A stretch of 64,000 nucleotides of DNA from Rhodoplanes azumiensis (GTDB taxonomy: Bacteria; Pseudomonadota; Alphaproteobacteria; Rhizobiales; Xanthobacteraceae), in NCBI RefSeq assembly GCF_042682915.1, contig NZ_JBHUIW010000029.1, forward strand, positions 1-64,000. The letters are read 5' to 3'. The position numbers were made by a program, and so were the translations under genes. The notes under the pieces are model-generated. The model did no database searches, was not told the DNA's origin, and saw nothing but the letters and a program-made list of their open reading frames with translations. The first letter of the stretch is position 1, and the number at the start of each line of letters is the position of its first letter. Shown one piece after another: positions 1-8,882 of this stretch.

Positions 1-89
1 CAGAATCAATGCCGTGCACCTCTTCAAGCACAATCCGTGCCGGACAGCCGTGGGGCAAGCCCGGCCATGACGACATCGGACACGACGCC

Positions 90-1106
90 ATGACCGACAT
101 CGCCGCTCCCTCCAACTCTCTCGTCGATCGCACGCGGACCATCGACGCCGGTGCGCCCGTGGTGGCGGTGGCCTTCATCGGGCTGAAGGGCCGCGAGGTC
201 GCCGCCTTCGCGCTCGGCGAGGACACGGTGCTGCTCACCGGGGACGACGGCGCCGAGCGGCATATCGCCGTCCACGACGGCGGCATCCTGAGCGTGGCGA
301 GCGACGGCGCGCGGCTGATCACGGGCGGCGACGACGGCCGGGTGATGGCGACGGCGCCGGACGGCACCACGAGCGAGATCGCCGCCGACGCCAAGCGGCG
401 CTGGATCGACAATGTCGCGGTCGGCCGCGACGGCGTCGTCGCCTGGTCGGCCGGCAAGGACGTGTTCGTGCGCACGCCGAAGGGCGAGATCCGCACCGCC
501 GAGGTCGGCTCGACGCCGGGCGGCCTCGCCTTCGCGCCGAAGGGCCTGCGGCTCGCGGTCGCCCGTTACGGCGGCGTCGCGCTGTGGTTCCCCAACGCCA
601 AGGAGCCGCCCGAACCGCTCGAGTGGAAGGGCTCGCACACCGGCGTCACCTTCAGCCTGGACGGCCGCTTCGTCGTCACCACCATGCAGGAGCCGTCGCT
701 GCACGGCTGGCGGGTGGCCGACGGCAAGCACATGCGCATGTCCGGCTACGCGGCGAAAGTGAAGTCGGTGTCGTGGACGGCGGACGGGCGCGAGCTCGCC
801 ACCGCCGGCGCCGACGCGCTGGTGCTGTGGCCGTTCCACGGTAAGGACGGGCCGATGGGCCAGCAGCCGCGCCTGCTCGCGCCGGCCAAGGATCTGATCG
901 TCGCGGTCGCCTGCCATCCGCGCGAGCCGGTCGCCGCGGTCGGCTACGAGAGCGGCATGGTGCTGCTGGTGCGGCTGGAGGATTCGGCCGAGATCGTCGT
1001 GCGCAGGCCGGGCGGCGGCGCCGTCACGGCACTCGCCTGGAACGCCGCCGGCACGCGGCTCGGCTTCGGCACCGAGGCGGGCGACGCCGGCCTCTTGGCG
1101 TTGTGA
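90..1106 (+). CDS. WD40 repeat domain-containing protein
   Basis: This 338-residue protein is made of degenerate WD40-type beta-propeller blades. Recurring blade cores are visible, for example LAFAPKGLRLAVA, SVSWTADGRELATAG and ALAWNAAGTRLGFG. There is no signal peptide or membrane segment, so a cytoplasmic scaffold role is likely, and no enzymatic motif is seen. I start it at the ATG of MTDIAAPSNS; an in-frame ATG at 9 would add 27 unpropeller-like residues. In several Rhizobiales a protein of this kind follows a CobW-family GTPase; that gene would lie left of the window, so the pairing is inference. The binding partner is unknown. Confidence 0.8.
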   Translation: MTDIAAPSNSLVDRTRTIDAGAPVVAVAFIGLKGREVAAFALGEDTVLLTGDDGAERHIAVHDGGILSVASDGARLITGGDDGRVMATAPDGTTSEIAADAKRRWIDNVAVGRDGVVAWSAGKDVFVRTPKGEIRTAEVGSTPGGLAFAPKGLRLAVARYGGVALWFPNAKEPPEPLEWKGSHTGVTFSLDGRFVVTTMQEPSLHGWRVADGKHMRMSGYAAKVKSVSWTADGRELATAGADALVLWPFHGKDGPMGQQPRLLAPAKDLIVAVACHPREPVAAVGYESGMVLLVRLEDSAEIVVRRPGGGAVTALAWNAAGTRLGFGTEAGDAGLLAL

Positions 1107-1116
1107 CGGCCCTGGC

Positions 1117-1905
1117 CTAGACGGCGCCGGCGGCCGGCGGCCGGCGGGCGCCGGCGAGTCCGACGCGCTCGAGCGCCTGCTGCACCAGGCCCGCGGCCTT
1201 CGCCTCCTCGATCAGCGCGGTCACGCAGGCGAGCGCCGCCGGACGACCCTTCGGCACGGCCACGGCCGTGGTGGTGGAGAGGAACGATCCCGGCAGGATG
1301 CGCGAGCCTTCGATCTGCGCCACCAGCCCGGACAGCACCTCGCGACCCATGGCGATGGCGTCGGCGAGCCCGCCATGCATCATCGCGACCGCGTCCTCCG
1401 GCGATTCGACCGGGACGTGCGAGGCGCGCGGGGAGGCGCGCAGGGAGGCCCGCAGCGTCGCACTGTTGCGCACGCCGACGATCCGCACGTCCGGGGCGTC
1501 GGCTTCGGCGAGCCGGCGAATCGGCGAGCCGGCCGGGACCAGGTAGCTGCTCTGGAGAGTGTGATAGGCGGCGCCGAAGTCGACATGCCGGCGCCGCTCC
1601 TCGTCGACCGGCAGGAAGCTGACGTCCCACAAGCCGCGCGCCGCGGTCGCCTGGATCTCGCCGGAACTGGGGAAGGGGACGAACTCGATCGGCAGGCCGG
1701 TCGCCGCCGCCAACGCCTCGGCGAGCGCCACCGGAACGCCGCGCAGCGCACCCCCCGCCCGGACCGCATAGACGGCCGACGGTGCTGGGCCGACCGCGAT
1801 CGCCACGCGCAACCGTCCGGTCGGCGCCAGCTCGGCCGTGAGTTCGCGGTCGGCGAGGATCGCGTGCGCCATGAGCCTTGATAGCACGAGCTCCGGCATC
1901 GGCAT
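1117..1905 (-). CDS. transporter substrate-binding domain protein (SBP_bac_3-like), no signal peptide
   Basis: This protein of about 262 residues resembles periplasmic amino-acid-binding proteins. It has an opening APTGRLRVAIAVG strand, a GVPVALAEALAAATGLPIEF lobe and the core GLWDVSFLPVDEERR. It is a clear relative of the 51013-51837 gene (compare APTGRLRVAIAVG with APSGKLRAGLYPG). Unlike that paralogue it shows no Sec signal sequence from either candidate ATG (1905 or 1872), so it is either cytosolic or mis-started. No permease or ATPase gene lies next to it. It faces the WD40 gene tail to tail with an 11-bp gap. Confidence 0.7.
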   Translation of the reverse strand: MPMPELVLSRLMAHAILADRELTAELAPTGRLRVAIAVGPAPSAVYAVRAGGALRGVPVALAEALAAATGLPIEFVPFPSSGEIQATAARGLWDVSFLPVDEERRRHVDFGAAYHTLQSSYLVPAGSPIRRLAEADAPDVRIVGVRNSATLRASLRASPRASHVPVESPEDAVAMMHGGLADAIAMGREVLSGLVAQIEGSRILPGSFLSTTTAVAVPKGRPAALACVTALIEEAKAAGLVQQALERVGLAGARRPPAAGAV

Positions 1906-2130
1906 GGCGATCGACCGGGATTGTCCCCACGGCGAATCAGCGCACCAAATAATATTATGACATCCGTATGGTGAATCAGCTACGACAGATGGCCGCGCGT
2001 CACGGGTTCGCGCTCCGGTTTCAGGCGGTTCCGGGATGTGGCGACGGCGGCTCGCCTGCGGGCTTCCGCACGCCGGTCGCGCTGCTAGGGTCTTCGAGGG
2101 GCGAATCCCTCCGCCCGTCGGAGACCGCGC

Positions 2131-3114
2131 ATGCATGTGCTCGTGACCGGAGCGGCCGGGATGATCGGCCGCAAGCTCGCCGAGCGGCTCGGCCGTGACG
2201 GCGCCCTCGGCGACGCCGCGATCACCACGCTGACGCTGACCGACATCGTCGAGCCGCCGGTGCCGGCGGGCTTCGCCGGCGCGGTACGCCGGGTCACCGC
2301 CGATCTCGCCGATCCGGGCGTCGCCGAAAGCCTGGTGTCGGCCCGTCCCGAGGTGGTGTTCCACATCGCCGGCGTCGTCTCGGCCGACGCCGAGCTGAAT
2401 CTCAAGAAGGGCTACCGGGCCAATCTCGACGGCACCCGGGCGCTTCTCGACGCGATCCGGCGGGTCGCCGACGGCTGGTGCCCCAAGGTCGTGTTCACGT
2501 CGTCCTGCGCCGTGTTCGGCGCGCCGTTCCCGGACGTGATCGGCGACGACTTCCATCTGACGCCGCTCACCTCCTACGGCACCCAGAAGGCGATGTGCGA
2601 GCTGCTGCTCGCCGACCACAGTCGGCGCGGCTTCCTCGACGGCGTGGCGCTGCGGCTGCCGGCCGTGTGCGTGCGGCCGGGGCCGCCCAACAAGGCCGCC
2701 TCGGGCTTCTTCTCGGCGATCATCCGCGAGCCGCTGGCCGGGCGCGAGACCCTCCTGCCGGTCGCCGAAACCGTGCTGCACACCCATGCGAGCCCGCGCG
2801 CCACGGTCGGGTTCCTGATTCATGCCGCCGGGCTCTCGCGCGACGTCCTCGGGCCGCGGATCGCCGTCACGATGCCGGGCGTATGCTGTACGGTCGGCGA
2901 GCAGATCGAAGCCCTGCGCCGGGTCGCCGGCGATGCCGCGGTCGCCCGCATCAAGCGGGCCCCCGACCCGCTGGTGGAGCGGATCGTCGCCGGCTGGCCG
3001 CACCGCTTCGACGCAGCGCGCGCTCGCGCGCTCGGCTTCGTCGCCGAGACGACGTTCGACGAGATCGTCCGCATCCACATCGAGGACGACCTCGATGGGC
3101 GAATTCCGGACTGA
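2131..3114 (+). CDS. denD: D-erythronate dehydrogenase (NAD-dependent epimerase/dehydratase family)
   Basis: This 327-residue extended SDR enzyme has the NAD-binding motif TGAAGMIG at residues 6-13 and the catalytic triad S125, Y149 and K153 (SYGTQK). The sequence matches the DenD group, which oxidises D-erythronate at C2 to 2-oxo-tetronate in four-carbon acid sugar catabolism. This is a family-level assignment. None of the usual partners (OtnK kinase, OtnC aldolase, OtnI isomerase) is in the window. A GGAG Shine-Dalgarno sequence 8 nt before the ATG supports the start. sfsA follows 31 bp downstream on the same strand. Confidence 0.85.
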   Translation: MHVLVTGAAGMIGRKLAERLGRDGALGDAAITTLTLTDIVEPPVPAGFAGAVRRVTADLADPGVAESLVSARPEVVFHIAGVVSADAELNLKKGYRANLDGTRALLDAIRRVADGWCPKVVFTSSCAVFGAPFPDVIGDDFHLTPLTSYGTQKAMCELLLADHSRRGFLDGVALRLPAVCVRPGPPNKAASGFFSAIIREPLAGRETLLPVAETVLHTHASPRATVGFLIHAAGLSRDVLGPRIAVTMPGVCCTVGEQIEALRRVAGDAAVARIKRAPDPLVERIVAGWPHRFDAARARALGFVAETTFDEIVRIHIEDDLDGRIPD

Positions 3115-3145
3115 CGCGCGGGCGACCACGGGCTAAACCGTCGCC

Positions 3146-3928
3146 ATGCGATTTCCGACCTCGTTGACCCCGGCGACGCTGCTGCGCCGCTACAAGCGCT
3201 TTCTGGCCGATGTGGAGCTCCTGGACGGCACCGTCGTCACGGCGCATGTCGCCAATCCGGGCAGCATGCTGGGGCTCGCCGAGCCGGGCGCACGGGTGTG
3301 GCTGTCGCGCTCCGACAATCCGGCCCGCAAGCATGCCTGGTCCTGGGAGCTGGTCGAGGTTGATCTCGGCGCCGGGCTCGAGCTCGTCGGCGTCGACACG
3401 GCGCATCCGAACGGGATCGTCGCCGCGGCGATCGCGGCGGGAGGGATCCCGTCGCTCGCCGGTTACGCGACGCTGCGGCGCGAGGTGAGGTACGGGGCGG
3501 CGTCGCGCTGCGATCTCTTGCTGGAGGATCCGGCGAAGCCGCCCTGCTGGGTCGAGATCAAGAGCGTCACGCTGATGCGCCGCCCCGGCCTCGCCGAGTT
3601 TCCGGACGCGACGACGGCGCGCGGCACCCGCCATCTGGAGGAGCTCGCCGCCCGGGTGGCGGCCGGCGAGCGGGCCGTGATGCTGTTTTTGGTGCAGATC
3701 GGCTCGGCCGAGAGGGTCGACATCGCCCGCGACATCGACCCCGCCTACGGGCTCGCCTTCGACCGGGTGCGGGGCGCCGGCGTCGAGGCGATCGCGGTGC
3801 GCTGCCGGGTCTCGCTCGACGGCATCGACCTCGACGCGCCGGTTCCGGTGGCTCCGCCCCGGGCCATCACGGCCGTCGTCGTCCCACCGGTCAGGGCCGC
3901 GAGCCGACGCGGCGCGCGATCGGGATGA
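3146..3928 (+). CDS. sfsA: DNA/RNA nuclease SfsA
   Basis: This 260-residue SfsA-family protein has the usual N-terminal OB-like part (HVANPGSMLGL near residue 34) and a PD-(D/E)xK nuclease core with D123 and the VEIKS motif (E137, K139). E. coli SfsA was first described as a sugar-fermentation regulator and later as a nuclease. The last residues, about 20 and rich in Arg/Ala, look like a run-on tail. The 3' end overlaps the convergent small membrane gene by 38 bp. Confidence 0.9.
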   Translation: MRFPTSLTPATLLRRYKRFLADVELLDGTVVTAHVANPGSMLGLAEPGARVWLSRSDNPARKHAWSWELVEVDLGAGLELVGVDTAHPNGIVAAAIAAGGIPSLAGYATLRREVRYGAASRCDLLLEDPAKPPCWVEIKSVTLMRRPGLAEFPDATTARGTRHLEELAARVAAGERAVMLFLVQIGSAERVDIARDIDPAYGLAFDRVRGAGVEAIAVRCRVSLDGIDLDAPVPVAPPRAITAVVVPPVRAASRRGARSG

Positions 3929-4133
3929 CCAGGTGGATCATCGCCAGCACCATGGGCGGCACCACGACGGCGGTCAGCGCCGGGAACGGCCAGCCGGCGG
4001 TGAGCGGCGACACCAGGGCCAGCAGCGTGTTGATCACCAGATAGGCGCCGATCATCACGGCGGCGACGAAGCGCAGATGGGCGGCCGAGACGGCGGACAG
4101 GCGGGACTTGATCGATCGGAGAAAGGGCGTCAT
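3891..4133 (-). CDS. small two-TM membrane protein (DUF2798-like)
   Basis: This 80-residue protein has two hydrophobic segments at about residues 21-43 and 50-71, separated by a short loop, and ends in a basic IARRVGSRP tail. The pattern (VINTLLALVSPL, then a Pro-rich second helix ending IPIARR) resembles small DUF2798-type inner-membrane proteins; I hold this loosely. It diverges from the TetR gene, and a palindromic operator lies just upstream of its start at 4151-4207, so it is the likely target of that repressor. No transport or catalytic motif is visible. Confidence 0.7.
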   Translation of the reverse strand: MTPFLRSIKSRLSAVSAAHLRFVAAVMIGAYLVINTLLALVSPLTAGWPFPALTAVVVPPMVLAMIHLVIPIARRVGSRP

Positions 4134-4150
4134 GGGTCGGCCTCACGTCG

Positions 4151-4207
4151 TTACGAAACGAGCCGTTTCGTTCGTGGCGCTTGATCTATACGGGCCGTTT
4201 CGTTACG
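4151..4207. promoter_or_regulatory. TetR-type palindromic operator between divergent genes
   Basis: A perfect inverted repeat ACGAAACG-agc-CGTTTCGT occupies 4153-4171. A further half-site with the same core, CCGTTTCGTTACG, lies at 4195-4207. Odd-spaced palindromes with this ACGAAACG/CGTTTCGT core are typical of AcrR/TetR-class operators. The site sits between the small membrane gene (start 4133, minus) and the TetR regulator (start 4368, plus), so autoregulation and control of the membrane gene are both plausible. The palindrome is seen directly; the regulator assignment is inferred. Confidence 0.7.
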
Positions 4208-4367
4208 TCAAGAGGCACGCCGCGGCGGCGCAGCAATTTTCTTGGCGCGAGCTGTCCCGCACCGGGAGCCCGACCTTGGTAGGATGCCGACGGCCCGGGC
4301 GACGGCGGTCGCGACCGGCCCCGGAGTGGGCCTCGTCGGCCGGACGCCCGAGCATGGAAGGCCGAGA

Positions 4368-5018
4368 ATGAGCGAGCCCCGAAATCCCGATCCGCCGGAT
4401 GCCGGTCCTGCCGGCCATCGCCGCGCTTCGATCGGGGCGCGCCGCCATCCCGCGGCCGAGATGGCGATCCTCGAAGCGGCGCGCGCCCTGTTGACCGAGA
4501 AGGGCTATGCGGGCTTCTCGATCGACGAGGTGGCGCGGCGCGCCGGCGCCGGCAAGCCGACCATCTATCGCTGGTGGCCGTCCAAGGCCGACCTGTTCAT
4601 CGCCGTGTACGCGGCCGACAAGGCCGCCGCCATCCAGGCTCCGGATACCGGCGACCTCGCGGACGACCTCGCCGCCTACACGACGGCGCTGTGGCGGTTC
4701 TGGCGCGAGACGCCGTCCGGCGCCGCCTTCAAGGGTCTGCTCGCCGAGGCGCAGGCGAGCGACCCGGCCCTGACCGCCTTGCGCGAGAAGTTCCTGCCGG
4801 TGCGGCTCTCCGATCTCGGCTGCGTGTTCACCCGGGCGGTCGAGCGCGGCGAGATCGCGGCCGAGGACGCCCCGGCGCTGCTGCGGCTCTATATCGGCTT
4901 CCACTGGGTGCATCTGCTGACCGGGCGGATCGACGAGGATCCGGCCCTGATCGATCAGATGGCGCGGCTGATCGCGCGGGCCGGCCGACCGGCCCGGCCG
5001 GCCGGGCAGCACGATTGA
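4368..5018 (+). CDS. TetR/AcrR family transcriptional regulator
   Basis: This 216-residue regulator has a canonical N-terminal TetR helix-turn-helix: ILEAARALLTEKGYAGFSID leads into EVARRAGAGKPTIYRWW at about residues 35-80. The C-terminal ligand domain (LWRFWRETPSGAAFKGLLAE) is like the TetR_C_11 group. The ATG at 4368 (MSEPRNP) is chosen because the upstream in-frame ATG at 4242 adds only low-complexity sequence. Its operator is probably the palindrome at 4151-4207. The ligand is unknown. The methionine aminopeptidase gene begins 53 bp downstream. Confidence 0.85.
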   Translation: MSEPRNPDPPDAGPAGHRRASIGARRHPAAEMAILEAARALLTEKGYAGFSIDEVARRAGAGKPTIYRWWPSKADLFIAVYAADKAAAIQAPDTGDLADDLAAYTTALWRFWRETPSGAAFKGLLAEAQASDPALTALREKFLPVRLSDLGCVFTRAVERGEIAAEDAPALLRLYIGFHWVHLLTGRIDEDPALIDQMARLIARAGRPARPAGQHD

Positions 5019-5071
5019 TTCGAGGCGGCAAAGGCCTACATTCGGCGCAACACCGACGAGGCGCGAATTTC

Positions 5072-5905
5072 ATGACCTATATCGATGCGGCGGCGGCACC
5101 GCTGCGCAAGAACGGGCAGATCAAGCTGCACGATCCCGAGGCGTTCGCCGGCATGCGCAGGGCCGGGCAGCTCGTCGCCCGCTGCCTCGACATGCTGGTG
5201 CCAGAGGTGCGGCCCGGCGTGCCGACCGAGCGGATCAACCAGCTCGTCTTCGAGTTCGCCATGGACCACGGCGCCTATCCGGCGACGCTGATGTATCGCG
5301 GCTACAACAAGTCGACCTGCACGTCCATCAACCACGTCGTCTGCCACGGCATCCCCAACGACAAGCCGCTCCGCGAGGGCGACATCGTCAACATCGACGT
5401 CACTCTGATCCTCGACGGCTGGCACGGCGATTCCAGTCGCATGTACGGGGTCGGCGAGATCCCGCGCCGGGCCGAGCGGCTGATCGAGGTGACGTTCGAA
5501 TCGATGAACCGCGGCATCGCGGTGATCCGGCCGGGCGCCACCACGGGCGACATCGGGGCCGCCATCGAGGCCTTCGTCGAGGGCCAGAACATGAGCGTGG
5601 TGCGCGACTTCTGCGGCCACGGCCTCGGCCGCCTGTTCCACGACGAGCCCAACATCGTGCATGTCGGCCGCCGCGGCGAGGGCGTGGTGCTGCGCCCCGG
5701 CATGCTGTTCACGGTGGAGCCGATGATCAATCTCGGCCGCCCGCACGTGAAGGTGCTGTCGGACGGCTGGACCGCGGTGACGCGCGACCGCTCGCTCTCG
5801 GCCCAGTTCGAGCACACGGTGGGCGTCACCGAGACCGGCGTCGAGGTGTTCACCTACTCGCCCATGGGCCTCGACAAGCCGCCGCTGATCACCGGCCGGG
5901 CGTGA
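5072..5905 (+). CDS. map: type I methionine aminopeptidase
   Basis: This 277-residue MetAP removes the initiator methionine from nascent proteins. The two-metal ligands of the pita-bread fold are visible: the Asp pair in NIDVTLILDGWHGDSSRMY, the His in GHGLGRLFHDEP, the Glu in FTVEPMI and the Glu in AQFEHTV. The substrate-side His lies in SINHVVCHGIP. The length is normal for the type I enzyme. The start follows an A-rich leader shortly after the TetR stop. Confidence 0.95.
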   Translation: MTYIDAAAAPLRKNGQIKLHDPEAFAGMRRAGQLVARCLDMLVPEVRPGVPTERINQLVFEFAMDHGAYPATLMYRGYNKSTCTSINHVVCHGIPNDKPLREGDIVNIDVTLILDGWHGDSSRMYGVGEIPRRAERLIEVTFESMNRGIAVIRPGATTGDIGAAIEAFVEGQNMSVVRDFCGHGLGRLFHDEPNIVHVGRRGEGVVLRPGMLFTVEPMINLGRPHVKVLSDGWTAVTRDRSLSAQFEHTVGVTETGVEVFTYSPMGLDKPPLITGRA

Positions 5906-5957
5906 TCGGAGGCCGTCGTGCCGGGGCGCGAGCGGAAAGCTCGCGCGCCGTCGCGCG

Positions 5958-7118
5958 CTACGTCTCCTTCGGGTCGCGCCAGAACAGCGCCACCACGGTG
6001 GCCATCGCGGCGATCACGGCGAGCACCATGCCGACCGTCGCGGGCCAGCCGCCATAGGCCCAGGCGAGGCCGGGCAGCGAGGCGCCGGCGCTGCCGCCGA
6101 CGTAGAACACCGTCATGTAGAGCCCGACCGCCGAGGAGCGTCCCTCCTTGGCGGTCGCCGTGACGGCGCCGGTCGAGACGCCCTGGCACATCATCCCGCA
6201 AGTGGCGCAGGTGGTGAGCCCGATCAGGATGCTCCACACGGCCGGGGTGAGCAGCAGGAGCGCGCCGATGCCCCACAGCATCAGGAGGCCGAGCACGAAG
6301 CGCCGGCGGCCGAACCGCGCGACGGCGCGGCCGATCGACGGCACGGTGGCCGAGCCGACCAGATAGGTGAGGAAGATCAGCCCGAGCATCGACGGCGAGA
6401 AGCCGTAGGGCGGCCCGGCGAGGTGGAAGTTCACGTAGGTGAACACCGCGATGAAGTTGAACAGCACGCCGAAGCCGACCGCGTAGAGCGGGACGAGCCG
6501 CGGGTCGACGAGGTGGCGCATCATCTGGCGCAGCGACGCCTTCAGCCCCTCGGAGCGCACGAAGTGGCGCTCCTTGTCGAGCGCCACCCCGAAGCCGACG
6601 GCGCACAGGAGGCTCACGAGCGCCAGCGAGCCGATCGCCGGCCGCCAGCCGACCAGATCGGTGAGCACGCCGGGGATCAGCCGGCCCGAGAAGCCGCCGA
6701 GGCTCGATCCCATCATGTAGATGCCGGCGACGCCCGGCACCTCGGCGGGCGGGAACTCGTCGCCCACATAGGCGAGCGCCGTGGCGAAGACGGGCGGCAG
6801 CGCGAGCCCCTGCACGAACCGCCAGACCACGATCTCCTGTACGCTGCCCGAGAGAGCGACCATCAGGGTCGGCAGCGCCACCAGCACCATCGCGACGACG
6901 ATGACGCGCTTGCGCCCGAGCATGTCGGTGACGACGCCGGTGAACGGGGCGGTGAGCGCGATCGAGATCGTGCCGGCCGTCATCACGGCGCTGATCTCGG
7001 CCGCCGTGACCCGGAAGTCGTGGGCGAGCGCGGGCAAGAGGGCCTGGGGCGCGTAGAGATTGAGGAAGGAGCAGAAGCCCGCGAGGGCGATGCCGACGCG
7101 GCGGGAATCGAGGGTCAT
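5958..7118 (-). CDS. MFS transporter, YnfM-like
   Basis: This 386-residue protein has about twelve hydrophobic helices. The MFS motif between TM2 and TM3 appears as GVVTDMLGRKRVIV. A second GRRRF loop follows the central cytoplasmic stretch (DKERHFVRSEGLKASLRQMM). The overall sequence resembles the YnfM/arabinose-efflux group of proton-coupled exporters. The substrate is not predictable. It is a single gene, convergent with map. Confidence 0.85.
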   Translation of the reverse strand: MTLDSRRVGIALAGFCSFLNLYAPQALLPALAHDFRVTAAEISAVMTAGTISIALTAPFTGVVTDMLGRKRVIVVAMVLVALPTLMVALSGSVQEIVVWRFVQGLALPPVFATALAYVGDEFPPAEVPGVAGIYMMGSSLGGFSGRLIPGVLTDLVGWRPAIGSLALVSLLCAVGFGVALDKERHFVRSEGLKASLRQMMRHLVDPRLVPLYAVGFGVLFNFIAVFTYVNFHLAGPPYGFSPSMLGLIFLTYLVGSATVPSIGRAVARFGRRRFVLGLLMLWGIGALLLLTPAVWSILIGLTTCATCGMMCQGVSTGAVTATAKEGRSSAVGLYMTVFYVGGSAGASLPGLAWAYGGWPATVGMVLAVIAAMATVVALFWRDPKET

Positions 7119-7178
7119 TTCAAGTGTCGTCTCGTGACGGGGACGCCGACTATAGCAAAGCCGGCCGACCGTGGTGTG

Positions 7179-8738
7179 TCACGAGGCCGAAGCGCCCAGC
7201 GCGGCGCGCAGGGCCGCCATGGTGTCGGCGGGTGTTCCAGCCGCATCGATCCGGGCCCAGCCGTCCAGCCGGCCGACGTCGTAGGTCTCCTGGTGGCGGG
7301 CGACGGCCGCGTCGGCGTCGGAGGCGTCGCGGACGCGGCCGCTCACCCGGGCCTCGCGCGTCGCCAGATCGGCCTCGAGGAACGCGCCGAAGAAGCGGAC
7401 TCGTGCGGTCGTCGCGACGGCCGCGATCGCGCTCCGCTCCGCCGCGCGGGCGAACACGGCGTCGGCGACGACGCTGTGGCCGGCGGCGAGCACGCGCGCC
7501 GCCCGTGCGGCGAGCGCCGTGTAGACCCGCGCGGTCGCCTCCGGCGTGTAGGCCTCGGCCGGCAGCCGCGTGTGCTCCTCGACGCCGGCGAGCGCCTTGC
7601 GCAGCACGTCGGAGCGCAGCACCACGGCGCCCGGAACCGGCAGGAGGTCCGGCGCGATGGCGCGGGCGGCCTGCGACTTGCCGGTTCCCGACAGACCGCC
7701 GACCGCGATCAGCACGGGCGGCGGCGGATCGATCAGGGCGCAGGCGAGCCGGAAGTATTTTTGCGCGGCCGCGTCGCGCGCGCGCGCGCCGTCGGCCGGC
7801 GCCGGCTTCGCCGCCGTCACCTTGGCCCGGATGGCGGCGCGCAGCGACAGGAACAGCGGCATCGCCGCGAGGGCGTCGAGGTCATCGGGGCGGCCGGTCT
7901 GCGCGAGCCAGCGGTCGAGCACCCGGTTCGCCGCCCAGGGCAGGTCGCGCTCCCAGAGATCCATGAGCAGGAAGGCGAGATCGTAGAGCACGTCGCCCGA
8001 CGCGACCGTCGCGTCGAACTCGAGCGCATCGAACGGCACCGGCCGGCCGTCGATCGTCGCGATGTTGCCGAGATGCAGGTCGCCGTGCCCGCGCCGCACC
8101 AGCCCGGCGTGTCCACGCGCTTCCAGCAGGGGCCGCAGGCGGTCGAGCGCTTCGCGCGAGCGCGTCGTCAGCATCGCCGTCGCGTCGGGATCGAACAAGT
8201 CCGGCCGGGACGCGAACGCTTCGGCGTTCTGCTCGACATAGGCGCCGAGCGCCGCGATCCACGGGGCCGCCGCGACGACCGGCGCGCGCGCATGCGCGGC
8301 CGCGACGATGGGACCGAGCGGCTCGACGATCTCGGGCGTGATCGCACCGGCGTCGGCCAGCCGGTCGAGCGTGCGGGTCTCGTCGAAGCGCCGCATCCGC
8401 ACAGCCCATTCGACGGCCGGCCCCGTCCCGTCGAGCGCCAGCCGGCCGTCCGGCTCGCGCGTTATCGCCACCACGCCCGCGTAGAGCTCCGGCGCGAACG
8501 GCCGGTTGGCGACCAGCTCGGCCGCGCAGGCGGCCCTGCGCTTCTCCAGGGTCGAGAAGTCGAGGAACGGGAACGAGACGGCGCGTTTGATCTTGAAGGC
8601 ATGCTCGCCGGCCAGGAAGACCGACGCCGCATGGGTGTCGATGCGCACCGGTGCGACGCCGCCATGGGTCGCCGGATCGGCCAGGAAGGCCAGCACGTCG
8701 GCTTGCGGGTCATCGACAGGCGGATGGTCGTCGTTCAC
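7179..8738 (-). CDS. bifunctional aminoglycoside phosphotransferase-like / P-loop kinase protein
   Basis: This protein of about 519 residues has two domains. The N-terminal two-thirds is APH/choline-kinase-like, with the Brenner motif GHGDLHLGN followed by a FDALEFD metal-binding segment. The C-terminal third is an AAA_33-type P-loop kinase with Walker A GGLSGTGKSQAARA. The fusion is widespread in proteobacteria and its substrate is unknown. I prefer the GTG at 8738 (VNDDHPP), which has GGA about 9 nt upstream; a TTG at 8762 would add eight residues. A resistance role should not be assumed from the domain name. Confidence 0.85.
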   Translation of the reverse strand: MNDDHPPVDDPQADVLAFLADPATHGGVAPVRIDTHAASVFLAGEHAFKIKRAVSFPFLDFSTLEKRRAACAAELVANRPFAPELYAGVVAITREPDGRLALDGTGPAVEWAVRMRRFDETRTLDRLADAGAITPEIVEPLGPIVAAAHARAPVVAAAPWIAALGAYVEQNAEAFASRPDLFDPDATAMLTTRSREALDRLRPLLEARGHAGLVRRGHGDLHLGNIATIDGRPVPFDALEFDATVASGDVLYDLAFLLMDLWERDLPWAANRVLDRWLAQTGRPDDLDALAAMPLFLSLRAAIRAKVTAAKPAPADGARARDAAAQKYFRLACALIDPPPPVLIAVGGLSGTGKSQAARAIAPDLLPVPGAVVLRSDVLRKALAGVEEHTRLPAEAYTPEATARVYTALAARAARVLAAGHSVVADAVFARAAERSAIAAVATTARVRFFGAFLEADLATREARVSGRVRDASDADAAVARHQETYDVGRLDGWARIDAAGTPADTMAALRAALGASAS

Positions 8739-8882
8739 GGCTTCGATTCCGACCCAGATCAAAGGACGTGCGTTCGCCCCGGTCCAAATTCATATTACGT
8801 CATCCGGCGACGGCACGGTGTCGCCGACCCGGGAGGATGCCGAGACGTTTCGTCCGGAATGGTTCGTCACGAGAGGCCCGCC

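Noticed and set aside
7179..8738. Antibiotic-resistance aminoglycoside phosphotransferase
   Set aside because: The APH-like domain is fused to a P-loop kinase in a widespread chromosomal family; there is no mobile or resistance context to support a resistance role.
6423..8882. Long N-terminal extension in frame with the acidic hypothetical protein at 8883
   Set aside because: The extension is antisense to the MFS and APH/kinase genes; the conserved protein clearly starts at MTTLPHSF at 8883.
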